Source: Streptomyces sp. CB02959 (GTDB lineage Bacteria > Actinomycetota > Actinomycetes > Streptomycetales > Streptomycetaceae). From it: DNA of 64,000 nucleotides. The notes under the pieces were generated by a model, which was not told where the DNA came from, ran no database searches, and worked only from the letters and a program-made list of their open reading frames with translations. The stretch spans positions 186,001 to 250,000 of the forward strand of contig NZ_NNBP01000002.1 of assembly GCF_002803155.1 (NCBI RefSeq). The letters are read 5' to 3'. A program made the translations under genes and the position numbers. Of the stretch, positions 29,272-37,688 are shown in pieces. Numbering within the stretch: the first letter of the stretch is position 1; each line of letters opens with the position of its first letter.

Positions 29272-30654
29272 GTGACCGGATTCGACCTGACCGGGCTGCT
29301 CGCCGAACGCGGCGCCGAGCGCTACGAACTGCACAGCCGCCACCTCAACCACCAGCTCCCGCGGATGCTGCGCACCATCGGCTTCGACAAGGTCTACGAA
29401 CGGGCCGAGGGCGCCTACTTCTACGACGCCGACGGCCAGGACTACCTCGACATGCTCGCCGGCTTCGGCGTGATGGGCCTGGGCCGGCACCACCCGGTCG
29501 TCCGCCAGGCCCTGCACGACGTGCTCGACGCCCAACTCGCCGACCTCACCCGCTTCGACTGCCAGCCGCTGCCCGGACTGCTCGCCGAGAAGCTGCTGCG
29601 CCACGCGCCCCACCTGGACCGGGTCTTCTTCGGCAACAGCGGCACCGAGGCCGTCGAGACCGCCCTGAAGTTCGCCCGCTACGCCACCGGCCGGCCGCGC
29701 GTCCTCTACTGCACCCACGCCTTCCACGGCCTGACCACCGGCTCGCTCTCGGTCAACGGCGAGGACGGCTTCCGCGACGGCTTCGCCCCGCTCCTGCCGG
29801 ACACCGCCGTCGAGATGGGCGACCTGGCCGCGTTGGAACGGGAGGTGCGGCGCGGCGACGTGGCGGGCTTCGTCGTCGAACCCGTTCAGGGCAAGGGCGT
29901 CACCGCGGCCCCGCCCGGATTCCTGCGCGCCGCACAGGAATTGCTGCACCGCCACAAGGCCCTGCTGATCGCCGACGAGGTGCAGACCGGCCTCGGCCGC
30001 ACCGGCGACTTCTTCGCCTACCAGCACGAGGAGGGCGTGGAGCCGGACCTGGTGTGCGTCGCCAAGGCGCTCTCCGGCGGCTACGTCCCGGTCGGCGCCA
30101 CCCTGGGCAAGGACTGGATCTTCAAGAAGGTCTACTCGTCCATGGACCGGGTGCTGGTGCACTCTGCCAGCTTCGGGGCCAACGCCCAGGCGATGGCGGC
30201 CGGGCTGGCGGTGCTCGCGGTGATGGAGGACGAGGAGATCGTCGCGAATGCCCGGCGGACCGGCGATCTGCTGCGCTCCCGGCTGGCCGCGCTGACCGAC
30301 AGGTACGAGCTGCTGCACGAGGTGCGCGGCCGCGGCCTGATGATCGGCATCGAGTTCGGCCGCCCCAAGTCGCTGGGCCTGCGCAGCCGTTGGACGATGC
30401 TGCAGGCCGCCCGCAAGGGGCTGTTCGCGCAGATGGTCGTGGTGCCGCTGCTCCAGCGCCACCGCATCCTGACCCAGGTCTCCGGCGACCATCTGGAGGT
30501 CATCAAGCTGATTCCGCCGTTGATCATCGGCGAGCGGGAGGTGGACCGGTTCGTCGAGGCGTTCACGGCCGTCATGGACGACGCCCACAGCGGCGGCGGC
30601 CTGGTGTGGGACTTCGGGCGGACGCTGGTCAAACAGGCGGTCGCCAACCGCTGA
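29272..30654 (+). CDS. hpnO: Class III aminotransferase HpnO (aminobacteriohopanetriol-forming)
   Basis: A 460-residue PLP-dependent class III aminotransferase. FFGNSGTEAVETALK binds the cofactor phosphate, LIADEVQTGLGRTG holds the PLP-ring Asp, and VCVAKALSGGYVPVGA contains the Schiff-base Lys. In hopanoid clusters this family aminates the ribosylhopane-derived side chain to give aminobacteriohopanetriol. GTG 29272 follows AAGGAG at ten bases. It closes the operon and is followed by a bidirectional hairpin. Confidence 0.9.
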   Translation: MTGFDLTGLLAERGAERYELHSRHLNHQLPRMLRTIGFDKVYERAEGAYFYDADGQDYLDMLAGFGVMGLGRHHPVVRQALHDVLDAQLADLTRFDCQPLPGLLAEKLLRHAPHLDRVFFGNSGTEAVETALKFARYATGRPRVLYCTHAFHGLTTGSLSVNGEDGFRDGFAPLLPDTAVEMGDLAALEREVRRGDVAGFVVEPVQGKGVTAAPPGFLRAAQELLHRHKALLIADEVQTGLGRTGDFFAYQHEEGVEPDLVCVAKALSGGYVPVGATLGKDWIFKKVYSSMDRVLVHSASFGANAQAMAAGLAVLAVMEDEEIVANARRTGDLLRSRLAALTDRYELLHEVRGRGLMIGIEFGRPKSLGLRSRWTMLQAARKGLFAQMVVVPLLQRHRILTQVSGDHLEVIKLIPPLIIGEREVDRFVEAFTAVMDDAHSGGGLVWDFGRTLVKQAVANR

Positions 30655-30687
30655 CGGCGCCGGGGCCGGTCCGGCGGGGCAGTGCCG

Positions 30688-30713
30688 GGTGGGTCACCGG
30701 GCGGTGACCCACC
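30688..30713. terminator. Bidirectional terminator between hpnO and the phosphatase gene
   Basis: An 11-bp perfect stem (GGTGGGTCACC and its complement) with a GGGC loop, between two convergent genes. Confidence 0.75.
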
Positions 30714-30724
30714 ACGGGCGGACG

Positions 30725-31534
30725 TCAGTCCGTCAGCAGCCGGTCGCGCAGCCGCTCGCGGGTGGCGGGCGAGAGCTTCAGGCCGTCGGCGAGGTAGGTC
30801 TCGGTCGAGCCCCAGGTCTCGTCGATCGCGTCGAAGGCGGCCGTCAGGTAGTCGATGTCCGCGCCGAACAGCGGCGACAGCAGCTCCATGACCTCCGGCG
30901 ACATGCCCGCCGCGGAGTGGTTGGAGCGGCGGACCTTGTAGCGCCGGCTGGGGTCGTTGGACTGGAGGTAGTCCGCCTCGATGGCGTCCCGCTCCACGCC
31001 GACCGCGAGCAGCGTGACCGCGATGGACAGGCCCGCGCGGTCCTTGCCGGCGGCGCAGTGCATCAGCGCCGGCATGCTGTCCTCGGCGAGGGCGTGCAGC
31101 ACCTGGCTGTGGTCCGCGGTGCGGGTGGTGATGATCTCGCGGTAGGTGTGGGCCATGCGGCCCGCGGCCTTGCCGTCACCGAGCATGACCCGGAGCTGGT
31201 CCAGTTCGCCGTCCCGTACCATCGTCCAGAATTCCGCCCCGTCGGCCGGGTCGGTGAGCGGGATGTTGACGTTCCGCACACCGGGCAGGGTGACGTCGGG
31301 GCCTTCGAGCTTGATGTCGGAGGCGTTGCGGAAGTCGAAGATGGTGTGCAGCCCGAGGCCGGCGAGGAACGCGGTGTCCGCCTCGGTGGCGTGCGCGAGG
31401 TGGCCGCTGCGGTAGAGCCGGCCGTGCCGGATGCGACGCCCGTCGACGGTCGGCAGCCCGCCCACGTCGCGGAAGTTGCGCACCTCGGCGAGCTCGGGCT
31501 GGGACTGGGGGACCTGCGGCGTCTGCTGCGTCAC
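30725..31534 (-). CDS. Tyrosine-protein phosphatase (dual-specificity-like)
   Basis: A 269-residue phosphatase with the P-loop HCAAGKDRAG (Cys nucleophile and invariant Arg) and the N-terminal signature NFRDVGGL shared with bacterial tyrosine and phosphoinositide phosphatases such as IphP/LipA types. No signal peptide is seen, so it is probably cytosolic. GTG 31534 follows GAGGAG by six bases. It is convergent with hpnO and divergent from the SGNH hydrolase. The physiological substrate is not known. Confidence 0.9.
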   Translation of the reverse strand: MTQQTPQVPQSQPELAEVRNFRDVGGLPTVDGRRIRHGRLYRSGHLAHATEADTAFLAGLGLHTIFDFRNASDIKLEGPDVTLPGVRNVNIPLTDPADGAEFWTMVRDGELDQLRVMLGDGKAAGRMAHTYREIITTRTADHSQVLHALAEDSMPALMHCAAGKDRAGLSIAVTLLAVGVERDAIEADYLQSNDPSRRYKVRRSNHSAAGMSPEVMELLSPLFGADIDYLTAAFDAIDETWGSTETYLADGLKLSPATRERLRDRLLTD

Positions 31535-31780
31535 GGGCGCTCCTCGGGGTCGGCCGCCGACGCTACTCGTCGACGAGGCGGGCTCCTTCGACGATACGAC
31601 ATTGATGCCATAGGCAATCAGGTGGCAAGAGCGTGCGACGCCTGCGCAACGGCGCGCATCATCCCGCATGCGCGGCGCTGTATCAGCACTCCGTGACCGT
31701 TCATTGTTCCAACTTGGACAGAATTTGACCGGGTGGTGTTAATCACCTCTCGTCAACCCCTGGTTACGGTGGCGTAGGTC

Positions 31781-31797
31781 ACTTCAGAAGGTGAAGT
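31781..31797 (+). other. Small inverted repeat overlapping a ribosome binding site
   Basis: ACTTCA-GAAGG-TGAAGT just upstream of the SGNH hydrolase GTG. If folded, it would put the GAAGG Shine-Dalgarno in the loop; it could also be a protein-binding site. Confidence 0.35.
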
Positions 31798-31807
31798 ATG
31801 TCCTGAC

Positions 31808-32608
31808 GTGGCAGACGATTCGAACAACATCAGCAAGGGCGCGACAGGCGCCATCGGGTCGTACGCAGCCGTCGGGGACAGCTTTACCGAGGGGGTCGGG
31901 GATCCCGGTCCGGACGGGGCGTACATCGGCTGGGCGGACCGGCTCGCGGTCCTCCTCGCCGACCAGCGGGACGAGGGGGACTTCCGCTATGCGAACCTCG
32001 CCGTGCGCGGACGGCTCCTGGACCGGATCATCGAGGAGCAGGTGCCCCGGGCGCAGCAGCTCGCCCCCGAGCTGGTGACGTTCTGTGCCGGCGGCAATGA
32101 CATCCTGCGGCCGGGCTCGGACCCGGACGCGGTGGCCGAGCGCTACGAGGCGGCCGTGGCCGCACTGCGGGAGACCGTCCCGACGGTGCTGCTGTGCACC
32201 GGTTTCGACACCCGCGGGATGCCGGTCCTCAAGCATCTGCGGGGCAAGATCGCCACGTACACCGCTCATGTGCGGGCCATCGCCGACCGGCACGACTGCC
32301 CGGTGCTCGACCTGTGGTCGCTGAAGTCCGTGCAGGACCGTCGGGCGTGGAGCGAGGACCGGCTGCACCTGTCGGCCGACGGGCACACCCGGGTGGCGCT
32401 GCGGGCCGGTCAGGTGCTGGGCCTGGAGGTGCCGGCCGACCCGGACCAGCCGTGGCCGCCGGAGACCGAGCGGACCGCCGCCGAGGCCCGGCGGGACAAC
32501 GTCCACTGGGCGCGCGAGCACCTGGTGCCGTGGATCGGCCGCCGGCTGCGCGGCGTCTCCTCCGGTGACCATGTCGAGCCGAAGCGGCCCGATCTGCTGC
32601 CGCTGTAG
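31808..32608 (+). CDS. SGNH/GDSL family hydrolase
   Basis: A 266-residue esterase-type hydrolase. Block I is AVGDSFTEGVGD with the Ser nucleophile, block III is CAGGNDILRPG, and block V is DRLHLSADGH with the catalytic Asp and His. No signal peptide is visible, so it may act in the cytoplasm. Relatives are thioesterases, lipases and carbohydrate esterases; the substrate is unknown. GTG 31808 is chosen; the GAAGGTGAAG upstream is a little far. The 270-base region before it is relatively AT-rich and includes a TTGGAC element near 31714, but no -10 fits it well. Confidence 0.9.
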   Translation: MADDSNNISKGATGAIGSYAAVGDSFTEGVGDPGPDGAYIGWADRLAVLLADQRDEGDFRYANLAVRGRLLDRIIEEQVPRAQQLAPELVTFCAGGNDILRPGSDPDAVAERYEAAVAALRETVPTVLLCTGFDTRGMPVLKHLRGKIATYTAHVRAIADRHDCPVLDLWSLKSVQDRRAWSEDRLHLSADGHTRVALRAGQVLGLEVPADPDQPWPPETERTAAEARRDNVHWAREHLVPWIGRRLRGVSSGDHVEPKRPDLLPL

Positions 32609-32622
32609 CCCTTCCGGTGCAC

Positions 32623-32660
32623 AAGGCCCCGTGTCCGCCCCCGTGGCGGCGCGGGGCCTT
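32623..32660. terminator. Bidirectional terminator between convergent genes
   Basis: A 9-bp outer stem (AAGGCCCCG with CGGGGCCTT) and an inner CCGCC/GGCGG stem. It ends on the stop codon of the minus-strand ATPase gene. Confidence 0.65.
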
Positions 32661-33148
32661 CAGTGCGTTGCGGTGCGGTACGGGAGATCCGCCCAGACCA
32701 CCTGGCCGCGGCCCCCGTCGTCGGGGCGGGTGCCCCAGCTGTCGGAGAGCGCGCCGACCAGGAAGAGTCCGCGCCCGCCCTCTTGGTCGAGGGTGCCGGG
32801 CTGGGCGTGCGGCGCGGAGAGGTCCGGGCCGCCCTCGTCGGTGATCTCTATCCGTATGTGCGCGCCGACGACCGCGAGCTCGCAGCCGACCTTTTCGCTG
32901 TCGGTGTGCCGCACCGCGTTGGTGAACAGTTCGGTGACCACCAACTCCACATCGTCGCGGACCTGTTGAGCGGCGTCCCACTCGCGCAGCAGCGCGCCGA
33001 CGCGCCTGCGCGCCTCGGGCACGGACGTGCACCGCGCCGGCAAGTGGAACGCGTCCTGAAGGCTCTGGGCGAGGAAGCCGCCGCATCGCCCTAACGACGG
33101 AGCGTTTTTGTAGGAAGCCACGACATAACTATGTGCGATGTTGGTCAC
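32660..33148 (-). CDS. ATP-binding protein, RsbW-like (WhiJ/AbaA-cassette type)
   Basis: A protein of about 162 residues with one GHKL ATPase domain: N-box VVTELFTNAVRHTD, DEGGPDLS in the first G-box and GGRGLFLVGALSD in the second. Such RsbW-like ATPases are commonly encoded next to a DUF5753 helix-turn-helix protein and a DUF397 protein in Streptomyces, as seen divergently here. The start is uncertain: GTG 33148, TTG 33157 and GTG 33121 are all in frame, none with a clear Shine-Dalgarno. The cassette class influences development and antibiotic production in known cases. Confidence 0.85.
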   Translation of the reverse strand: MTNIAHSYVVASYKNAPSLGRCGGFLAQSLQDAFHLPARCTSVPEARRRVGALLREWDAAQQVRDDVELVVTELFTNAVRHTDSEKVGCELAVVGAHIRIEITDEGGPDLSAPHAQPGTLDQEGGRGLFLVGALSDSWGTRPDDGGRGQVVWADLPYRTATH

Positions 33149-33161
33149 CGTTGGCAAGGAT

Positions 33162-33197
33162 CAGTCTGTAATTTGCAGAATCGAAAGTGCAGTCTGT
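33162..33197. repeat. Direct repeat CAGTCTGT in a divergent promoter region
   Basis: Two exact CAGTCTGT copies start 28 bases apart (33162 and 33190) between the divergent ATPase and DUF5753 regulator genes. They are candidates for a binding site of the neighbouring helix-turn-helix protein. Confidence 0.35.
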
Positions 33198-33257
33198 TCG
33201 AGCTGATGACGGCATGACACACTGCTGAACACTGAAGCTGGTTGGAGGGGATCGGAC

Positions 33258-34124
33258 GTGGCGGACCCACGGTCTGCAGGTGCACCGACCGTCCTGCGGG
33301 TGGTGCTCGGCAAGCGACTGCAGGATCTGCGGGAGCGGGCGGGGCTCTCCTTCGAGCGGGCCGCGGCCGCACTGGACGTGACGCACGCCACGATACGGCG
33401 CATGGAAAAGGCCGAGGTCGGCCTCAAGATCCCTTACGTCGAGAAGCTGTTGGCGACCTACGGCGTCACCGATCAGCGAGAGATAGACGGCTTCCTCTCC
33501 CTGGCCCGCGAGGCCAACCGCCCCGGCTGGTGGCACCGCTTCCGTGACGTCCTCCCCGAGTGGTTCAGCGCCTTCGTCAGCCTGGAGAGCGAAGCCAACC
33601 TGATCCGCTCCTACCAACCGCACTACGTCCCCGGCCTGTTGCAGACCGAGGACTATGCCGCTGCCGTGCTGCGCGCCGGAATGCCGCACGCCGCCCCGGC
33701 CGACATCGACCGCATCGTGGCCCTGCGCATGGAACGGCAGGCCCTGTTGACCCGCGAGAACGCCCCGATGCTGTGGTCGGTCATGGACGAGACCGTGCTG
33801 CGGCGGCCCATCGGCGGACCCAAGGTGATGCGCGACCAGATCACCCGGCTGATGGAGGCCACCTCGATGCCGAACGTCCGGCTCCAGGTGATGCCCTTCG
33901 CCGCGGGCCCGCACCCCGCCATGTACGGGCCGTTCCACATCTTCCGCTTCCCGATCCCGGAGCTCCCGGACATCGCGTACGCGGAAAGCCTCGTCGGAGC
34001 CGTGTACTTCGACCAGCGCAACGACGTCTCGCAGTTCCTGGAGGCCCTGGACCGGATGTGTGCGCAGGCCGCGCCGGCACACACCACCGAGGCCATTCTG
34101 GGTGGCTTTCGCAAGGAGATCTGA
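33258..34124 (+). CDS. Helix-turn-helix regulator with DUF5753 (WhiJ-like)
   Basis: A 288-residue regulator. The N-terminal XRE-type helix-turn-helix lies at about residues 15-75 (RLQDLRERAGLSFERAAAAL, then HATIRRMEKAEVGL), and the rest matches DUF5753 (ESEANLIRSYQPHYVPGLLQTEDYA). This is the WhiJ-like family whose DNA binding is thought to be relieved by the companion DUF397 protein. GTG 33258 follows GGAGGGG. The DUF397 gene follows after seven bases, then a methyltransferase, so these three probably form one operon. Confidence 0.93.
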   Translation: MADPRSAGAPTVLRVVLGKRLQDLRERAGLSFERAAAALDVTHATIRRMEKAEVGLKIPYVEKLLATYGVTDQREIDGFLSLAREANRPGWWHRFRDVLPEWFSAFVSLESEANLIRSYQPHYVPGLLQTEDYAAAVLRAGMPHAAPADIDRIVALRMERQALLTRENAPMLWSVMDETVLRRPIGGPKVMRDQITRLMEATSMPNVRLQVMPFAAGPHPAMYGPFHIFRFPIPELPDIAYAESLVGAVYFDQRNDVSQFLEALDRMCAQAAPAHTTEAILGGFRKEI

Positions 34125-34131
34125 ACCCCCC

Positions 34132-34395
34132 ATGGATCGCATACGTATCTACAACGGCATGCCCGCCAACGAACTGGGCAGCGACGGCTGGCACAAGCCG
34201 TGGAGCGGCGGAAACGGCGGCGAGTGCGTCGAGGCCATGCGCCTGCGGGACGGCCGGGTCGCCCTGCGCCAGTCCACCGACCCGGACGGTCCCGCACTGA
34301 TCTACACCCACCGTGAGATGGTCAGTTTCATCGAGGGCGCGAAGGCCGGCCACGCCGACTTCCTGCTCTCCGCCGCGCCGTGTCCGGCGCACTGA
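34132..34395 (+). CDS. DUF397 domain protein
   Basis: An 87-residue protein with the DUF397 signature: WHKPWSGGNGGECVEAMRLRDGRVALRQS and a C-terminal FIEGAKAGHADFL. It is the usual small partner of DUF5753 regulators, thought to bind and counteract them. ATG 34132 is chosen; AAGGAG lies 13 bases upstream, over the end of the previous gene, which suggests coupled translation. Confidence 0.92.
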   Translation: MDRIRIYNGMPANELGSDGWHKPWSGGNGGECVEAMRLRDGRVALRQSTDPDGPALIYTHREMVSFIEGAKAGHADFLLSAAPCPAH

Positions 34396-34405
34396 GGGAG
34401 GAGCC

Positions 34406-35308
34406 ATGACCGACCAGCACAGCTCTCCCGAGGCGGACTCCGGCTGCCCGGAGATCGGACCGTACCCGCCGGGGCCGGACCACCTGGGCTTCTCCGCGGA
34501 GGAGATCGACACCAGCCGGCCGCATCCGGCCCGGATGTACGACTACTTCCTCGGGGGATGGGACAACTACGAGGTCGACCGGGTCGCCGGCGACCGGGTC
34601 ATCGAACTGCACCCGCAGGTGCGCGACAGCGTCCGCGCCAACGGGGCCTTCCGCGGGCGCGCGGTCCGCGCTGTGGTGGCGTCCGGGATCCGGCAGTTCC
34701 TCGTCCTCGGCATCGGCATCCCCACCTCGCCCAACACCCACGAGGTGGCCCGGGAGACCGCACCCGAGACCCGGGTGGTGTACGTGGACAGCGACCCGAT
34801 CGTCGCCACCCACGCCCGGGCCCGGCTCGCCAACGCCCCGGGCACCGCCTTCGCCCTCGGGGACATCCGTGATCCCAAGGCCGTCCTGGACGACCCGGTG
34901 GTCCGTGAGCTGATCGACTTCGAGCGGCCGGTGGGGCTGCTGATCGGCGGCGTGATGGACTTCCTCGGCGACGAGGACAATCCCGCCGCGCTGCTCGCCG
35001 CGTTCGGCGCCGCACTGCCGGCCGGCAGCCATCTGGTGCTCTCGCACGGCACGTACGAACCGTACGAGGGCTATGCGGAGGGCCGGATCGACGAGGCGGC
35101 CCGGGCTCATGTGGAGGAGGTCTACAAGAGCGCCACCACCCCGCTCGCGCTCCGCACCAAGGCCGAGATCGCGGCGCTCCTCGGACCGTTCACCCCGCTG
35201 GAACCGGGGCTCGTACGCGTGCCCCTGTGGCGACCGGACGCGCCCGTGCCCGGCCCGAAGGAGCTCAGCGACACCATCTTCTACGGAGTGGTGGGCCGCA
35301 AGGACTGA
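34406..35308 (+). CDS. SAM-dependent methyltransferase (DUF574/methyltransferase family)
   Basis: A 300-residue protein of the large actinomycete DUF574 family. The N-terminal marker HPARMYDYFLGGWDNYEVDR is followed by a Rossmann methyltransferase core (FLVLGIGIPTSPNTHEVA, then VVYVDSDPIVATHARA). The glycine-rich SAM loop reads GIGIPT rather than the usual GTGLPT-type, a small change. Members' substrates are mostly unknown. ATG 34406 follows GGGAGGAG. Downstream of a DUF5753/DUF397 pair, it is likely co-transcribed with them. Its last 28 bases overlap the convergent radical SAM gene. Confidence 0.9.
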   Translation: MTDQHSSPEADSGCPEIGPYPPGPDHLGFSAEEIDTSRPHPARMYDYFLGGWDNYEVDRVAGDRVIELHPQVRDSVRANGAFRGRAVRAVVASGIRQFLVLGIGIPTSPNTHEVARETAPETRVVYVDSDPIVATHARARLANAPGTAFALGDIRDPKAVLDDPVVRELIDFERPVGLLIGGVMDFLGDEDNPAALLAAFGAALPAGSHLVLSHGTYEPYEGYAEGRIDEAARAHVEEVYKSATTPLALRTKAEIAALLGPFTPLEPGLVRVPLWRPDAPVPGPKELSDTIFYGVVGRKD

Positions 35309-36309
35309 ACCGGCGGCACCCCGGCACGGTCGGACGCCGGCGCCCCCGCACCGCGGGGCTGATCCGGAGTGGGAGTCCGACCGGGTGCGGGGAGGTGCCC
35401 GGGGGCGGAGAGCGCCACGGGCACGGAGTGGCGTACGGGGGCGGGGAGTTGCCCCGGGGCGGGGACGCGCTCCAGCACACCGCCCGCGAAGACGTCGTAC
35501 AGCGGCAGCGTCTCCAGATGGACGTAGCCGATGTGGCAGTCGCAGACGGTCAGCGGGCAGGGGCGCGGGCGGAGCGCCGCGCGGAAATCGCCGTCGTAGA
35601 GGTTGCCCAGCTCGGCCCGGACGAAATGGCAGCGCCGGATCGTTCCGTCGCCGTCCACCGACACCACCGACTCGCCCGTCCGGCAGGGGAGTCCGGCGCT
35701 GCGGTGCGGATGCCGGCTGTACGGGAAGAGGGGATCCAGCGCCGTCCAGTCGGCGGCCTCGTCGTCCGTGTAGGTGCGGCCCTCCGCGGCGTTGACCCAG
35801 AGGTAGACCTGCTCGGGGAGGTCCGCGCGGAGCCTGCGGGCGGCTTCCAGGTGCTCGGGGAAGCCGACGACGCCCACGCTGAAGCGGACGCCGAGGTCGG
35901 CCAGCTCCCGGGTCTTGGACAGGAAACGCTCGGGGGGCGTCTGGCCCGGGTGGTAGGTGCACCACAGGGCGAGGGTGTCGAGGTCGGCCCCGGCGAGCCA
36001 GTCCGTGCGGCAGCTGAGGTTGGTCTGGATCGCCACCCGGCGCACCTGCGGCAGCCGGCTCAACTCGACGAGGGCGCGCCGGTACCAGGAGCGGACCAGG
36101 CCCTCGCCCCACGGGGTGAAGAGCACCGACAGCCGGTCGTCCGTCTGCCGCCCGACCCAGGCGGTGAAGCGGTCCAGCGCGGCCCGGTCGGCACGCAGCT
36201 GCTCGCGGCTGTCCCGCCGCTTGGCGAACGGGCAGTAGGGGCAGTCGTAGTCGCAGGACGCCAGCGGCCCGCGGTAGAGAAGCGTCAAGTCCATGGCACG
36301 GCCCGTCAC
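35281..36309 (-). CDS. STM4011 family radical SAM protein
   Basis: A 342-residue radical SAM protein. The cluster cysteines are in CDYDCPYCPF near the N-terminus; a second Cys group (CPLTVCDC) follows the core and might bind another cluster or zinc. A Pro/Ala-rich tail of about 65 residues follows and looks unstructured; it reads antisense over the end of the methyltransferase gene. This is the last gene of an operon matching the STM4011-STM4015 set named after Salmonella loci, with no assigned function. GTG 36309 overlaps the previous stop; ATG 36294 is the alternative. Confidence 0.87.
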   Translation of the reverse strand: MTGRAMDLTLLYRGPLASCDYDCPYCPFAKRRDSREQLRADRAALDRFTAWVGRQTDDRLSVLFTPWGEGLVRSWYRRALVELSRLPQVRRVAIQTNLSCRTDWLAGADLDTLALWCTYHPGQTPPERFLSKTRELADLGVRFSVGVVGFPEHLEAARRLRADLPEQVYLWVNAAEGRTYTDDEAADWTALDPLFPYSRHPHRSAGLPCRTGESVVSVDGDGTIRRCHFVRAELGNLYDGDFRAALRPRPCPLTVCDCHIGYVHLETLPLYDVFAGGVLERVPAPGQLPAPVRHSVPVALSAPGHLPAPGRTPTPDQPRGAGAPASDRAGVPPVQSLRPTTP

Positions 36310-37688
36310 TTGAGGTCGTAGGCGGCCATCCGGGACCGGACGCCGGGGGAGAACAGCAGCGGGCCCAGGGCGTCGGAGTGCGCCAGCCCCTCGGGGGACA
36401 GCCGCAGCACGTCCGGGCCGGCCGTCCCGTCCAGCCAGCCGCGCTCGGCGAACGCCGCCAGCTCCACCGGGAAGTCGTCCGCCGGCGCACTGCCGAAACG
36501 GGCCCGGTACTCCGCCACGGGCATGCCCGCCGCCTGGAGGACCGACTGCAGCAGATGGCGGCGGCGCGGCTCGTCACCGGTCATCCGCCAGCCGAACTCG
36601 GCGTGCGCGAAGTCCGCGGTGGGCCGGGCGGCGTAGTCGTCGATGAGCGAGCGGATCCGCGTCATCCCGACCGCGTAGTCGAAGGAGTAGTGCAGCGCCG
36701 AGGTGTACGAACGGGCACCGCAGCCCAGGCCGATCATGCCGTCGGTCTGGCAGGCGTGGTCCCCGGCCGCGCCCGGGCCCGCGCCGGGACCGGCCGCCGG
36801 GCGGCGGAACATCCGCATGGAGACCTGCTCGTATCCCGCGGCGAGCAGGTGGTCCCGGCCGTGGCGGTACAGCCGCAGCCGCTGGGCGTCCCACTCCGGG
36901 TCGGGGCCGGCGCTCTCCTTGCGGCCCAGCCCCGTCAGCGGTCGCACGTACAGCGGGTACAGGTACAGCTCCTCGGGGCGCCACTGCAGCGCGGCGTCCA
37001 GCGACCGCTGCCAGCTGCGCTCCGTCTGCCCGTCGATCCCGTAGATCAGATCGATGTTGAGCACCGGAACGCCCGACTCCCGTATGCGGTCCAGTGCCGC
37101 CGTCACCTCCGCCGGGTCCTGCGGACGGACCGCCGCCCGCGCCTCCGCCTCGACGAAGCTCTGCACGCCGATGCTGATCCGGGTCGCCCCGCGCTCGGCG
37201 AGCACCGCCAGCCGGTCCGCGGTGGCGGTCGACGGCGACGTCTCGACCGACAGCGGCACCGTCCGCAGGTCCGCGCCCATCCGCCGCTCCGCGATGTCGC
37301 ACAGCCGCGCCAGCTCCCCGGCATCGAGGAACGTCGGGGTGCCGCCGCCGAACGCCGCGGCCGCGAAGCGGGCGTCCGGGCCCAGCGCCGCGCGGACGGC
37401 CGTCGCCTGCCGCTCCAGGGCGTCCAGATAGGCCCTGGTCAGCTCGCCCGCGGCGCCGATGCGGGTGAAGAGGTTGCAGAAGCCGCACCGCACCTCGCAG
37501 AACGGTATGTGCAGATACAGCGAGAGGGCGTGCTGCGGCTCGGCCGCCCACAACTCGCGCAGCGCCGGGCGGTCCGGCAGCCGGCGGTACGCCGTCTTGT
37601 GGGGGTAGGCGTAGACATAGCTCTCGTACGGCGAGGCGGGGGCCGCGGCGGGAGCCGGGGACAGCAGGGGGAGCGGGGTGCGGGTCAT
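36306..37688 (-). CDS. STM4012 family radical SAM protein (HemN-like)
   Basis: A 460-residue protein resembling HemN/HemW-type radical SAM enzymes. The cluster motif is CEVRCGFCNLF, AFGGGTPTFLD is the glycine-rich SAM region, and NIDLIYGIDGQT and the C-terminal HemN-like domain follow. HemN-like relatives include coproporphyrinogen dehydrogenases, heme chaperones, methyltransferases and cyclopropanases, so heme synthesis should not be assumed. Its ATG overlaps the STM4013 stop (ATGA), and its own stop overlaps the STM4011 start. Confidence 0.88.
   Translation of the reverse strand: MTRTPLPLLSPAPAAAPASPYESYVYAYPHKTAYRRLPDRPALRELWAAEPQHALSLYLHIPFCEVRCGFCNLFTRIGAAGELTRAYLDALERQATAVRAALGPDARFAAAAFGGGTPTFLDAGELARLCDIAERRMGADLRTVPLSVETSPSTATADRLAVLAERGATRISIGVQSFVEAEARAAVRPQDPAEVTAALDRIRESGVPVLNIDLIYGIDGQTERSWQRSLDAALQWRPEELYLYPLYVRPLTGLGRKESAGPDPEWDAQRLRLYRHGRDHLLAAGYEQVSMRMFRRPAAGPGAGPGAAGDHACQTDGMIGLGCGARSYTSALHYSFDYAVGMTRIRSLIDDYAARPTADFAHAEFGWRMTGDEPRRRHLLQSVLQAAGMPVAEYRARFGSAPADDFPVELAAFAERGWLDGTAGPDVLRLSPEGLAHSDALGPLLFSPGVRSRMAAYDLK

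Noticed and set aside
36306..37688. STM4012 protein as coproporphyrinogen III dehydrogenase HemN
   Set aside because: Its neighbours match the STM4011-STM4015 set and there are no heme genes nearby; HemN-like radical SAM proteins have many functions.
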